A stretch of DNA of 64,000 nt from positions 1,798,001-1,862,000 of the forward strand of contig JAFCMP010000001.1 of the NCBI GenBank assembly GCA_017506865.1. Reading direction: 5' to 3'. This document shows positions 37,237 through 48,100 of this stretch, in pieces; position 1 is the stretch's first letter; each line of letters begins with the position of its first letter. The notes beneath the pieces are model-generated. The model did not search any database and was not told the origin of the DNA. It worked only from the letters and a program-made list of their open reading frames with translations. This DNA is from Tribonema minus (taxonomy: Eukaryota > Sar > Xanthophyceae > Tribonematales > Tribonemataceae). A program made the position numbers and the translations under genes.

Positions 37237-39135
37237 TCAAGGTGTATCTGTAAGACACATGGCACAGAGAAGAGCTGCTGCTGTGTGTGTCTCACAAACA
37301 TCAGCGCAATATGCGCTATGATGAGGAGCCTGATTGCTGCGGAGCGCCACAGCTGCGCTTGAGTGTGCGCCGCTGTGCGCACCTGCTGCTGCCAAGTCTG
37401 GCGGCAGCTGCGCGCCATCGCTGCCTCCCGCCTTGCTGACGCAGCGCGTGAGCATCACCTTGCGCCTCGCCTGGCGATCGCGCAGATGCTGCTGCTCCTC
37501 AGGCGTGTAAGCCGCCCAATACTCCCTCCTTTTCTGCTGCCGCCGTGTGAGCGGCCGCCCGACACTGCCGCCGGCCGCCGCGCTGTACGCCCGCCTGATG
37601 CCGCGTCCTCTCGCGTGCGCCGGAACGTGCAGCGCTGGCGTGCCGCTGTTGCGCGGAGCGCTGCTACCGCGCATGCAGCTGCTGCTGCTGTTGCCGATCG
37701 CGCCGCCGCCGCTGCCGCTGCTGCCGCTGCCGCCGCGCGTGCTGCCGCCAGTACCGCCGTGCCCGCCGCTGCCGCACACGCTTCCGCCGCTAGCACCGCT
37801 GCCGTGTGCATCGCCGCGCGCGTCGTTGCAGCGAGCATCGCTGTGGCTGCTATTGCTGCGCGCGCCGTCGCTGCTGTTGCATGCGCCGCTGCTGCTGGGA
37901 GTGTCGCCGCTGCCCCCGCACATGACTGATGTAAGCGCCGCCATGGGCGCTAATGTTAGCGCCGCCGTGGGCGCTGATGTTGCAGCGATATCAACACCGC
38001 TGATAGCATCTCCACCGTTAGCACCCGTGTTTGTGGGCACACGCGCTGCCGCAGCGGCCGCCTGCGCACAAGCAAGCTGCTCACGCAACGCCGCGCTCGC
38101 ACGCGCTCCCGCATCGCACACCATGTGTAGGTGCACGCTTTGAGCGTCAGCTGCAGCAAGCCGCTGCTGCAGACCTTCCGCAAACGCTCTGCTGCTAGCA
38201 GCATCCTGCTCCAGCTCCGACACCCGCCTCCGCATTTGCGAAAGCAATGCTGAATCGTCAGCTGCTGCACCCTGTTGCTCACGCTGACGAGCGGGTGCTG
38301 GGATGCTGCTGGCCGCTGGTGTCACGGTGCTGGCTGATGAAGTGGTAAGCGACGCAGCCTGCACTGCAGCACGCAGGCCAGCATTCTGCGCTTCCAAACG
38401 CTGAACCTGCTGCTGCAGCTCCACTGCAAGCATAGCTGCTGCAGACGACTCCAGCTCCAGCACTCGCGCCTCCAGCGTACCTCGACGCGCTGAGCCCTCT
38501 GCTAGCTCCTGCTCCAAGTGCGCTTCCCCCTGCTCTAGCGCCTTGATGCGAGCCCACAGTCGGCCCTCTCGCCCGTCCGCCTCCTCCATCTGCTGCTCTA
38601 AGCGCTCGTTTACGCCTGTAAGCTGCTGCTGCAGTTGTTGCTGTTGCTGCTGGTGTAACTGCTGCTGTTGCTGTAGCCGCTCTTGCATCTGCTGCTGCAT
38701 GTGTAGCTCCGCCAGCCTTGCCGCTACCGCTGCCTCCTGGCTGCTCACTGTACGATCTTGCAGCTGCAATACCCTCAGGTTTTCCTCAGCGACCCTTTCT
38801 TCTGTCTCCGCTAGACGCGTTTTGAGTCGTCGCTGAACACCAATTAGGCGCTCGCTGTCTGTATAGAAGTGCTCCAATGCATCGCATACACTCCAGAACT
38901 GCGGCTCAATCTGCGATCCCTTCATTTCCTCCATTCGCTGCCAGCTGCTGTATGGATTTCGTCCAACTGTGACAAGCCAGTTGTGAATTTCCAACTGCGG
39001 CTCAATCTGCGATCCCTTCATTTCCTCCATTCGCTGCCAGCTGCTGTATGGATTTCGTCCAACTGTGACAAGCCAGTTGTGAATTTCCAATGCCTCCTCA
39101 CGACTTATAGCAGCACGTTCCTCCCCCCACACCAT
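37237..39135 (-). CDS. Single-exon Gln-rich coiled-coil protein, unknown function
   Basis: 632 residues from the first ATG; the frame extends upstream to a GTG at 39192. The N-terminal part has a short ordered segment (EALEIHNWLVTVGRNPYSSW) present twice because of a 96-base tandem duplication. A long coiled coil with Leu/Glu/Arg heptads and a Gln run covers roughly residues 85-330. A Ser/Gly/Asn-rich linker follows, then a basic segment (RPLTRRQQKRREYWAAYTPE) that could bind nucleic acid. There is no intron, unlike most genes in the window, and the ORF fills the candidate insertion. No known family recognised; similarity of the N-segment to DNA-binding or transposon-encoded proteins cannot be judged here. 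Confidence 0.7.
   Translation of the reverse strand: MVWGEERAAISREEALEIHNWLVTVGRNPYSSWQRMEEMKGSQIEPQLEIHNWLVTVGRNPYSSWQRMEEMKGSQIEPQFWSVCDALEHFYTDSERLIGVQRRLKTRLAETEERVAEENLRVLQLQDRTVSSQEAAVAARLAELHMQQQMQERLQQQQQLHQQQQQQLQQQLTGVNERLEQQMEEADGREGRLWARIKALEQGEAHLEQELAEGSARRGTLEARVLELESSAAAMLAVELQQQVQRLEAQNAGLRAAVQAASLTTSSASTVTPAASSIPAPARQREQQGAAADDSALLSQMRRRVSELEQDAASSRAFAEGLQQRLAAADAQSVHLHMVCDAGARASAALREQLACAQAAAAAARVPTNTGANGGDAISGVDIAATSAPTAALTLAPMAALTSVMCGGSGDTPSSSGACNSSDGARSNSSHSDARCNDARGDAHGSGASGGSVCGSGGHGGTGGSTRGGSGSSGSGGGAIGNSSSSCMRGSSAPRNSGTPALHVPAHARGRGIRRAYSAAAGGSVGRPLTRRQQKRREYWAAYTPEEQQHLRDRQARRKVMLTRCVSKAGGSDGAQLPPDLAAAGAHSGAHSSAAVALRSNQAPHHSAYCADVCETHTAAALLCAMCLTDTP
38897..39090. 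repeat. Perfect 96-bp in-frame tandem duplication
   Basis: Two adjacent copies offset by exactly 96 bases (first copy from 38897, second from 38993), identical by eye. Each encodes 32 residues beginning LEIHNWLVTVGRNPYSSW. Perfect identity implies a very recent event. Confidence 0.95.
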
Positions 39136-39441
39136 TTTGCTGCAAGCAAGAAGGTGTGCACGTGCTGTTGTTGAACCGATGCCGGCGTGCACCTACGGTT
39201 AGGCACGTCGCTGCACGCCAAAGCAGCGTTGCTGCTGCTGTTGCTGAACTGAAGGTGGCGCAGTAGTGTCGCTGTAGCTCGCCACAACTAGCACACGCCC
39301 CCAGCTGTTGAAATCCCGAAGCTCCGCCGACTGCCCCTGCTTGATGCTGCAGCACGAGCTCAACGGAGCTTGGCGCCGCGTACTGCTGCGCTAAGCCTTC
39401 CCAGAGTGTCTCCTGGCTGGCTAAAGTCCTGCCGAGATCGC

Positions 39442-39720
39442 CATCATAAGCATGAGTTGCCTCACTGCTGTGTTTATGAACTACGCTAGAAACTACACAC
39501 CTTACGACTCCTGAGACCTCAGTTCCACATGCCCATGTGCTGTGTGCAAACCCATATCAAATGAGAGCATAGCCAGCGGCCAAAGGCAGTGGAGAGAAGT
39601 CCTGTCAGGAAGTCATGGTGTTGGGTATCTTGTATAGAGCACAAAAGGCATGTCGTGTACCAAGCGGTTACACAACCCTACTTCAACAACGGCTCCACCT
39701 AGGGTCGCCTCACCACACAC
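39442..39720. repeat. Right part of the interrupted 340-bp copy
   Basis: 279 bases identical to 36243-36521 by eye, from CATCATAAGCATGAG to CTCACCACACAC; the sequences diverge immediately after. Confidence 0.95.
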
Positions 39721-40767
39721 TGCAGCAGCAGCTAGCTGTCACACACTGGCAGTCACTGCCGCAGCGGCACCCACTGGCACAGGCGCTTCAAAGTCCGACT
39801 GTCTGTCTGACAAATCATTGGATGATTTTCACAATGGACATGACGTTGTTCAAGTCAAATTGAATACTTATAATCTATCAAATTGAACATGCATGGATCC
39901 GTTTTGCTCACCGGTGACCGTGCCACAGTGATTGACCGCCATGTGATTGCGCTGCAGGCTCGACGAGCCTGAGGCTGATTATCGGTCGAGTCTGAGTCAG
40001 ACTCTGATTAAAATCAAATTCTGAGTTTGGCTCAGGGTCTGCAGAAGCAGATTCCGATTATCCTGGCGTTACGGTTACGGTAACCGTACTCTTATTTGTT
40101 TTTAAAAAAAAGAGATGCATTACGAAAACAGCAACTTCAACTTGAAGCTGGAAACTTGAAGTAACGGCTTGAGCAAACTAAACATGGCCACTTGGCATGC
40201 GTGATCGTCCAATGCATGACATGGCAGCCAGATCTCGACGATTATTCCAGGATCTTCTAGCTGTTGCTGTAACTTCAGGTGTATCAGATGTCAACTTTTT
40301 CAGTGCCAATTTGAGGAGAATTGAGGACTTCTGGTTCAGTTTCAGAATCTTTGAAAGCTGCAATCTGCCATGTGCCATCCATGCCATGCCATGCCATGCA
40401 TGTTAATCTCGAACGGATGTACAGTATCATGGAACCGACATGTGACTGTCATAGCCCACGGAGACGGGTGCACAGTCATTGTGGCACAGCAACGACATCT
40501 GACGAGTCACGATTCAAAAGGTAGATTGCTGCTCGTGATGGGCACACCAGAACACCCCATAGACTTTCTGATCTTTTTAACAGGTGAAGCATCATAGCTG
40601 CAGCTTGCGATCCGCAATAAGTCGATTTTTGCCGCTCCGCCTTCAGCCTTTCGGCGCATCCCACGCTCCAAACAATTTCCACGCCGTCTAGCTGTTCCTC
40701 TAGTTCCTCTAGATACTGAGCACCTGTGCGGCTAGGCCTGAGCCGCATAGCAGGCCAGATATCGTCG
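39721..40767. other. 1-kb intergenic stretch
   Basis: AT-richer than the neighbouring coding DNA, with an A-run at 40106-40112, CAACTTCAACTTGAAG at 40137 and a short CATGC repeat at 40377-40400. No coding frame with support. The promoter of the following gene should be here. Confidence 0.5.
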
Positions 40768-41811
40768 ATGTACCAGAGCTTCTTAGACGTGCTGCTGACT
40801 CAAGGCGTGCGGGAGGCGATCACCAGCCTCATCGGCCCCAAGCAGTGGTTCTACTATGCCGCTGTCTGCAGAGCATTCAGGAGGGCGCACATCGGCAGCT
40901 GGGGCAGCCAGTCTCACCTCACTTCCTTCGAGGCAGGCTGCGCTTCCCCTGGACGCTTGCAGCTGCTGCTGGAGAGCCAGGAGTGGTCGCCAGCAGACCT
41001 TGAGGCTCTGTCAGAAGTGGTGGGGAAGGCGGGTTGCAAGGCGACGATGCGCTTTGCCGCTACTCACCTTGACGCTGTGAGAGTGTATTATGGCGCAGCA
41101 GCTGCTGGCAGGTTTCATCTACTCGAGGACGTGTTGCCGGACCGTCAAGGGCTGGAACTGGCGATTGCGCTGGGCCAGATCGAGGACTACAATGCGAGCG
41201 ACGGTCTCACCGCGTGGGCTGCGAGGTGGTATGAGGGTGCTGCCCATGGCATTGCAGGTATAACACACTTAGGCATGTATGAGAGTGCTGTCAGATGGTG
41301 CCAGGCAGATGAGGAGTCAAAAGATGTTATGTTCAATAACTGGCTACGCACGCAGTCTTCAGAGGTAGCAAAGCGGCTCTGGCACTGGATAGTTGACACA
41401 AGAAGGGAGTACACGGCCTATGAGTGCTTCATGTCCGGCGTAGACGTCAACAGAGTTGATGTGCTTGACTACACACTGAGCAAGCGCGGCAGATGTACGT
41501 GCATGGATCGCATGCACGATGAGGAAATTCTAGAGACCATTCTCATGGCAGTAGGGGAGGACGGCTTTGTAGCAGGCGCGTGGTGGGTCTTCCACAATGA
41601 CATGACGCCGTGGGATGACAGCAGCTGTGCAGCGCTGAGAGAGTTTGTAGGAAACCATGTCGCCAGCACGTATCTGGCATGGCTTGCGGAGCATCGCCCG
41701 CGTAGTATGGAGTATCGTATGCTGGCGGCAGGCATGGTGATGCCAGGCGGACGCGTAGAGTCTGCAATCAAGCACTTCGGCCCCATCGCCGTCGGCCTTC
41801 ACATTGAGTAA
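40768..41811 (+). CDS. Single-exon unknown protein, possibly F-box-like/helical repeat
   Basis: 347 residues from the first in-frame ATG (the frame extends upstream to a GTG at 40726). The sequence is complex, non-repetitive and evenly composed, and the frame is uninterrupted, so it is a good coding candidate. The N-terminus (FLDVLLTQGVREAITSLIGP followed by WFYYAAVCRAFRRAH) resembles an F-box-like helical start. The rest is rich in Trp, Tyr and Ala helices (AARWYEGAAHG, AKRLWHWIVDTRREYTAYEC, ETILMAVGEDGFVAGAWWVF) with irregular spacing of about 30-40 residues, as in degenerate ankyrin-like proteins with an F-box-like head. No catalytic motif. Family assignment is inference only. Confidence 0.7.
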   Translation: MYQSFLDVLLTQGVREAITSLIGPKQWFYYAAVCRAFRRAHIGSWGSQSHLTSFEAGCASPGRLQLLLESQEWSPADLEALSEVVGKAGCKATMRFAATHLDAVRVYYGAAAAGRFHLLEDVLPDRQGLELAIALGQIEDYNASDGLTAWAARWYEGAAHGIAGITHLGMYESAVRWCQADEESKDVMFNNWLRTQSSEVAKRLWHWIVDTRREYTAYECFMSGVDVNRVDVLDYTLSKRGRCTCMDRMHDEEILETILMAVGEDGFVAGAWWVFHNDMTPWDDSSCAALREFVGNHVASTYLAWLAEHRPRSMEYRMLAAGMVMPGGRVESAIKHFGPIAVGLHIE

Positions 41812-42682
41812 TGAATAGACTTCATGGCAGTGATATGGCGCACAACATTCTGGTGCCCTCGGTCCGTGTGTCTCCGCAACGCTGCTGTTCAATCACCGTG
41901 ACCTAGTACCGTAGTACCAACTTGAATGCACTGGCTTCAAGGCTTGAGGGTCGTGGCAACTGCGAGGCCTAATCAGTGCAGAGCACGTAGCACTGTGATT
42001 GTTTGCGATGTGTGCCGTCAGATGCAGTAAACCATGATGTGAGGCACACGTCACTGCTATATGTGTATCAAGTGACACGGTGTCATGCAGATGCAGTGCA
42101 AAGCGAGGAGCGCCTACAATGACGCGGAGTCATGACGCATCCAGCATGCGCACATGTGTTCAGATGATGATATTGCCATGTATCCTGCGCTAAACACAAT
42201 TCAAGTGCTGCCAGATCATTGCATGCTACATAATTTCACGATATGCATAGAAAAGCATGCATGTAACTTGAAAGTTGAGCTATCTCGTGCTGCTGCATAA
42301 CCTGCCTAGCAGTCACCCTCTAGGCGCTAGTGCATTTAATTTTGAAGTTGCTGTGCACTGTCACTATGCAGCCGCTGCTCCTTAGCAAAGTGCATGCCTG
42401 CATGCCATGAGATCCGGTTGTTTGTCGGCTTGAGTAGCACAGTTTCCTTCTGATGAAACCTACCACAACGACACCCCGTTCACTCTCTGAGTGATGGAGA
42501 TGCCTGGAGCGGATCAAGGGTACACACGTGCGCAACAACGAAAGTGAGAGAGAGGCTTTCTCAGAGAGCCTTCAGAATCTGAGTCTAGTCACGACTTCAA
42601 CTGCGCTTCTTCAACTTTGATGTTTTGTGAGAGGTGGAGGAGAGTTGTAGGAAGCCAAAGGTGTAGCGGCACCTTCGCCAAA
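41812..42682. other. 0.9-kb intergenic stretch
   Basis: Lies between two plus-strand genes; no convincing ORF. A GAGA-type run (GAGAGAGAGGC) at 42547-42557 and the words CTTCAACTGCGC and CTTCAACTTTG precede the next gene. Confidence 0.5.
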
Positions 42683-43813
42683 ATGCCAATCTTCTCCCGC
42701 AATGGCGTACTGGCGCTTTTGGCGGCAGCTACTACCCTGGTGCTCCTCATCTGGACACCGATCTCGCGCCTTAACTCCAATCCCGCACACAGCAACAACC
42801 TCAAGCTACACAAACCGCTACATGGCGTCGATCCCAGTTGCGTTGTCCGCTCGTGCCCTGGGCCTGCGGGGAAGTGCATGCTGCACTCAGGCTGCCGCTC
42901 TCTGCTGTCCTGCATGCGGGGCTGCAAAAACGGCGACACGGCCTGCACGATGACCTGCATGATGACCCACCCCGAGGACTCCACCTTTGATGCGCTCTCG
43001 CTGTGCCTGCTCAAGGAGGGCTGCCTCAAGCCAGAGCCGACCCCCCTCTTCCCCGACAGCGCGCTCGTCGACCCCGCCTTCCAGCTGCCCGACCTCGCCG
43101 GCACGTGGTACGTCGTTGGCGGCTACGACAAGGGCGTGGACTGCTACCCGTGCCAGTCCATGACGTTCACCGCCGCGCGGCACCACAAGTACGCCTCCGA
43201 GCACGTGTTCCAGCTGCCGCACTTGACCAAAACGGTGCGCGCCACGCTCAGGGGCGCGCCAGAGCCTGGAACGCTGGAGTCCGACTACGTCATGGCCGGC
43301 ATACCGGGTGCCGACACGTGGTACGTGCTGCACCACGACGTCGCCGCCCCCGCGGATCCTGCTGCTTCTGCAGCTGCAGAAGGGGTGTCAAGCCCCGCGG
43401 ATCCCGCTGCTTCTGCAGCTGCAGAAGGGGTGCGCAGCAGCAGTGACGGCGGCAGCGGCGACGGCAGCACCGCCGGCGGCGGTGGCGGCGGCGGTGACGA
43501 CGGCGGTGGCAGCGGCGACAGTGCGCATGTTGGCGGCGGCGATAGCGGAAGCGGCGATGGCAGCGGTGCCGACGGCGACGGCGGCAACGGCGATGGCGAA
43601 GGCGGCGAGTTTCTGGTCGTTTACTACAAGGGCGGCAACGACGTGGCGCGCTACAGGGGCCTGTACGTGCTGTCGCGCACGCGCGGGCCGCTGAGCGCGC
43701 AGCAGCGCTCGACGGTGACGGACGCCGTCGCGCGCAGCGCCACCGGTATGGCGTTCGAGGACCTCTGCCTCATGCAGGAGTCGGACGCGCAGTGCGCACG
43801 GGCCGCGGCCTGA
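42683..43813 (+). CDS. Violaxanthin de-epoxidase-like protein (VDL/VDR type)
   Basis: VDE-family proteins are plastid lipocalin-fold enzymes of the xanthophyll cycle that de-epoxidise violaxanthin or related carotenoids. 376 residues from this ATG; an in-frame ATG at 42620 adds 21. Order: hydrophobic segment (GVLALLAAATTLVLLIW, residues about 8-24, signal or anchor), Cys-rich domain with about 12 cysteines (SCVVRSCPG, CRSLLSCMRGC, CTMTCMM, LCLLKEGCLKP), then the lipocalin part (LPDLAGTWYVVGGYDKGVDC, DTWYVL, FLVVYYKGGNDVARYRGLYV, ending FEDLCLMQESDAQC). The last blocks match VDE elements such as WY(I/V)L and VYYRGxND. A Gly/Asp/Ser-rich insert of about 85 residues sits between two lipocalin strands. 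The acidic C-terminal domain of true VDE is absent, which favours a VDE-like or VDE-related member; the exact substrate is unknown. Confidence 0.8.
   Translation: MPIFSRNGVLALLAAATTLVLLIWTPISRLNSNPAHSNNLKLHKPLHGVDPSCVVRSCPGPAGKCMLHSGCRSLLSCMRGCKNGDTACTMTCMMTHPEDSTFDALSLCLLKEGCLKPEPTPLFPDSALVDPAFQLPDLAGTWYVVGGYDKGVDCYPCQSMTFTAARHHKYASEHVFQLPHLTKTVRATLRGAPEPGTLESDYVMAGIPGADTWYVLHHDVAAPADPAASAAAEGVSSPADPAASAAAEGVRSSSDGGSGDGSTAGGGGGGGDDGGGSGDSAHVGGGDSGSGDGSGADGDGGNGDGEGGEFLVVYYKGGNDVARYRGLYVLSRTRGPLSAQQRSTVTDAVARSATGMAFEDLCLMQESDAQCARAAA
43350..43440 (+). repeat. 45-bp tandem duplication in the VDE-like gene
   Basis: Two copies offset by 45 bases (GCGGATCC at 43352 and 43397), coding PADPAASAAAEGV twice, at the start of the Gly/Asp-rich insert. 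In frame. Confidence 0.9.
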
Positions 43814-45138
43814 GCGGAGCGCTGCGCACTCGAGCGCCGAAACGTAACGCAGCGCTGCACGCGACGCGGCGCGCCGAGCGACCGGTGGCGCTGCGAGGGG
43901 GGTGCCTGGTGCGTGGGAATGGCGGCCCATGGAAGGCGCACACGCGTGTTCGCGCGGCACTGCGCGTGCAGCGTGTGCGCTCAACACGCGCGGAGCGTCG
44001 TCAGCGAGCTGAGCAGTGTGCGCTCTGCTGAGAGCAGGCGCGTTGCACCGCGCAGCGCGGTGCCGCTGCCCAGGCGGTGGTGGCGGCACGGCCGCTTGGG
44101 GGCGGCGCTGCGCAGGAGTTAAGTCAGCGTGGGCAGGTAGGTATGTTTATGCGGTCGTTGTTGGAAGGCGCGTCCCTGTGCTGCGCGCGCATGCCAGCAC
44201 CGCGTCGGTCACACAGCATGTGTATCATATCAATTGGGGCATCGGGATGGCCCTGCATTGGTGGCCGGCTGTGAGCCAGCCACTGTATTACAGACACTTC
44301 TGCACACACGCGAGATGTGCATGTGCAGGAAACAACCATAGATTTGCTTCAACTTCAAAGGCCGCAGCATTTCTGCTGCAGCTATACATATGCTCCACCT
44401 GTAGGTTATCGAGCACCGGCAAGAGCGGCTGGCCACGGCGAGTGCTCTTTTGCACTGCATTTCAACCATGTGCATACCAGGCATACAGGTTGCCGTATAT
44501 ACGCGCTTTCCGGGGCTTGCATTCTTGTACTTCAAAAGTAGTGATATTGGCGTGTGTAGGTACAATACTAAGTGTCATGACATCGACAGGCTGATATGGC
44601 TGCATTATCTTGTGTGCGTTGCACGTGTGTGCCTTCCTTTCCAGTGGATTGGATGTTGTGTGCATGCGTTGCCGGCTTAGTCTGGTGATGCGACATGGCA
44701 GGTGCGTGCGCTTGTGACCTTGCGCATCCTCCACTTGCATGCATCGTTTGATGTGAGAATGTTACAACTGCTGTAGAGCACACGCTGTGCAATAGTGAAG
44801 CTCTCAAATGGGTGTACAAACAATGGAGATACTGTTGATCAGGTTCAATGCTGGATTTGGACTCCCCCTCCCCACAGCGAGTGAGCACGCCCCCATGCCG
44901 CCGCCCCCAACGTACAACTGTCAGTTCAAATTTCGTCGCGGGCTCCCCGAGCCGCAGCAATGTGCCGGCAACGCGCTGCCCAACAGCAGAAATTGCCGTT
45001 GCCAGGCGATGCCAACAAACACTGCATTGCCACGTTTGTAGCTAGGCACTTTCTGAGGCCACTCGCTGGGGTGTTCGCGCTCTGCAACAAGTAGGTGCGC
45101 GCCGACCCAGGCGTTTTCTGAAAGCCTGGTCGTCGGAC
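43814..45138. other. 1.3-kb stretch between the VDE-like and Sec14 genes
   Basis: GC-rich in its first 300 bases, then mixed. No supported ORF. It should hold the 3' region of the VDE-like gene and the promoter or upstream exons of the Sec14 gene; an acceptor-like CATGCACAG/GCGGAGG occurs at 45139-45148 in another frame. Confidence 0.45.
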
Positions 45139-48100
45139 ATGCACAGGCGGAGGACGCGCTCGTGGAGGAGGCTGCCTTCAAGTCGGTCAGCTACATCCCG
45201 ACGCAGAGCTGCCCAGCGGGAGCAGGCGGCCGCTGATCCGGGCGATGTGTTCACTGCCGATAACATGTTTACTGAACATGACTTGGTCATCCGCAGTGTC
45301 AGCTCGGTCAACCTCAGCTCTCGAGAGCAAGCCGCCTCACAGGACGTTGTAGGAGAAGCGGATGGCATCAGACGCAGAGTAAGCACCAGCGATCTGGACC
45401 ACCCATTGATGTGCCACCCTCACAGCTCCAACGATGGCGCCAAGGGTTATCTGGGTAATCTCGCGGAGGCGCAGACTGCTGCGCTCGCGGCCCTGAGGGC
45501 TCGCGTCAGCGATGGGCAGCAGCAGGGTCTGCTGGATATCTCCAGCATCACCCTGTCCTGCGATGGCTACGGGGAGTCGGAGGACTTGGACCGCTGTCTG
45601 CTGCGGTACCTGCGGGCTCATGGCTTCGATGTGGAAAGGACTCTGGTGATTCTGGGAGAGAATGTTGCCTGGAGAGCGCAGGAGGGGACGGCAGCGCTCC
45701 GCGCGCAAACCCCCGCTGAGGTAAGGCGATGGCTGTCGGCGTGCTTGAGCATGAGTATTCGTGCCAGTAGTTGTGCTGCTCCACAGTCTGTCGTGCGACC
45801 CACGAACTCGCCTCAGGGAGGTGCCAGTGCCAATTACATTGCGCAAGGCATCAACGGGTGCAGGTACGCAACAGACACGTGCGCAGTTTTCATGTGGCCA
45901 TCATATGTGGCCATCATTTGGCCATTTTCGGCGGCCCGTGGACACTGAAGCATTGCTTAAAATGATGCAATACACCCAAGAGATCACCAAACCATGTACC
46001 AGATTGCGCACAGGGAGGTGGTGCTGTAGTCGCCGGTGAGCGCTGCGGAGCCATCCGCTCGCGCATCCGCGCTGCGCATCTGCAGCGCTCGCGGCGCACG
46101 TGCGCGCCGATGGGCGCATGCGCCGGGCAAACACGCCCAGCTCCGCTGGCAGTATGCCATCACTTCGTGCTGTTGTGGCGCGACTCGCTTGTGTAACTCA
46201 CGCACAATGCGTGCGCTTCCACGCCCTCTGCGAGTGCGTGCGCCCAAACGTCCACGCAGCACGAGCGAGCGCATCCGCCCACTGCAGCCGGGGCCTGGTC
46301 AGCCTATGCGCTCGGTTCCCGCAGTAGACCGGCTGCTTGATGATGATGCTCAAAGCGTTTCGAAGAATGTTGAAGTATGCTTGTTTGGGAGGCTGCGAAG
46401 GCACCAAGTGCGCACAGATATCTGAGCGGCGCAGCCGCAGGCAGCGCGGCGGTGTGGGTCGATAGGGCTAGCTAACCAGCATCTGCCCTCGGCATGCCGC
46501 AGCCGGCGCTCACGCGCTGTGCGCAGCGCTCGCAAATCGCCATCTGTTCCCGATCTGGTGGTGGGGCGGAGGCAGCGGCGCAACCTACACGCCGTGACGA
46601 GGGTTTAGACAAACATGATTGAGCCCGAACGTATGTTCACCCACCGCCCTGCGCATGCGCGCGAGGGGCGTGTTCTGCGCCACGTCCTCGAGGAGCGCTG
46701 ACCTGATCGCAGCTCGCTGCAGATAACGCACTGCGATCCACGACTCTTCGAGCTGCGTGGCGCGTGCAACGCGCTGACGCGCAGACGGATTTCCCTGCAC
46801 CGCGCTGAGCGCTGACCCGCGCTGCCGCGAATGCGTACAAACCCACACCCACGCGCAGCTGAGCGCTGACCCGCGCCGCCGCATACATACATGCCTACCC
46901 CCCCCCCCGCAGGTCCTCGGCGTCCCCGCCGCGGAGCTGCGCGCGCTGATCGCCGCGCGCTACCCGCACTGGCTGCTCGGCGACGACCGCCGCGGGCGCC
47001 CCGTGCTGCTGTACCGCTACGGCGCGTTCGACGCGCGCGCGCTGCTGCGGCGCACGACGGCGCGGCGCCTGCAGCGCTACCACGTCTGGGAGCAGGAGCA
47101 GAACGCGCGGCTGCTCGCGCGGCGCGCGCGGCGGCGGCGCGGCGGCGGCGACGGCAGCGGCAGCGGCGGCGGCGCAGGCGGCGCCAGCGGCGGCAGCGGC
47201 TGTGACATGGATGCCTACAGCCTGATACTGGACCTGCAGGGGCTGGGCGTGGGGCAGGTGTGTTGAGCGCTGCATAGCAGAGTCTGAGTCTGGATCTGGG
47301 TCTTGTGTGAGTTCAAATTGCGTGCTGTCAGCTCGGGGGGGGTAGAGTCGCGGCGGCAGCGAATGCGGCAGCGGCCACCGCGCAACAAGCATTCGCACCG
47401 GCCGCGAAGTGCCTCGCGCGGCGTGACGTGCTGCCGCGTGTCGCTCGCACCACGTTCATGCTCTCGGTGCTCGCTGCGATTCGCCGATTCCGCTGACGGT
47501 GCTTACATCGCTGTGCAGCTTGAAGACCGACAGCCGGCTCTACTCTATGTGTGAGGCGGCGGCCATCATGCGCAGCTGGCGCTACTCGTGCCGTGCCAAC
47601 AACGGTGCAGCTCTGGCCCAGTCTCGCGGCGCTCACTGCCATTTCTCCACGCGGGGGGGGGCGGGGGGGGCAGATATCACGAGCGAGCTCACCGCGCTGC
47701 TGCGCTACGTCGCGTAGATGAATGAGCGGCACTACTTGCGCCTCTACGCCACCATATTGCGTCGTCAAGACGCCGCCACGTAGCACTTCCCCGCATGGTC
47801 GATACACCACCCTTGTCGTCTACGCAGCTGTTCGTTGGCGGGTTCTGACCGCCAGTCGTGTGTGCGACGTTTTCGCGCGACGCAGATCACGAGCGAGCTC
47901 GTCGCGCTGATGCGCTACATTGCGGAGACGGACGCGCGCCACTACCCGCGCCGCTGCGGCACCATGCTGCGTCTGCGTCGTCAACATGCTGCCGCTTAAG
48001 CTCGCCTACGTGGCCGGCGCACCACGCGCATCACCTACGCAGCTGTTCTCTGAGGCATTTGCTGTGCGCTCATCGCTGTGTTGACGCAGATCACGAGCGA

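Larger units (their letters stand above)
37064..39436 (-). mobile_element. Candidate 2.37-kb insertion carrying a coiled-coil gene
   Basis: This block separates the two halves of a segment that is contiguous at 36182-36521. It is flanked on both sides by the six-base direct repeat ATCGCC (37058-37063 and 39437-39442), as expected for a target-site duplication; the empty copy reads GACATCATCATAAG, one triplet shorter than the predicted pre-insertion sequence. No terminal inverted repeats, no transposase or reverse-transcriptase motifs, and no poly-A end are visible. It contains a single intronless ORF that spans most of its length. It may be a non-autonomous element, a captured gene, or the result of an unequal rearrangement. 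Confidence 0.5.

Noticed and set aside
36243-39720. 279-bp direct repeats as LTRs of a retrotransposon
   Set aside because: The left repeat is contiguous with a 62-bp partner that is also duplicated beside the insert, so the repeats are explained by duplication of the target. No TG..CA ends, primer-binding site or pol motifs.
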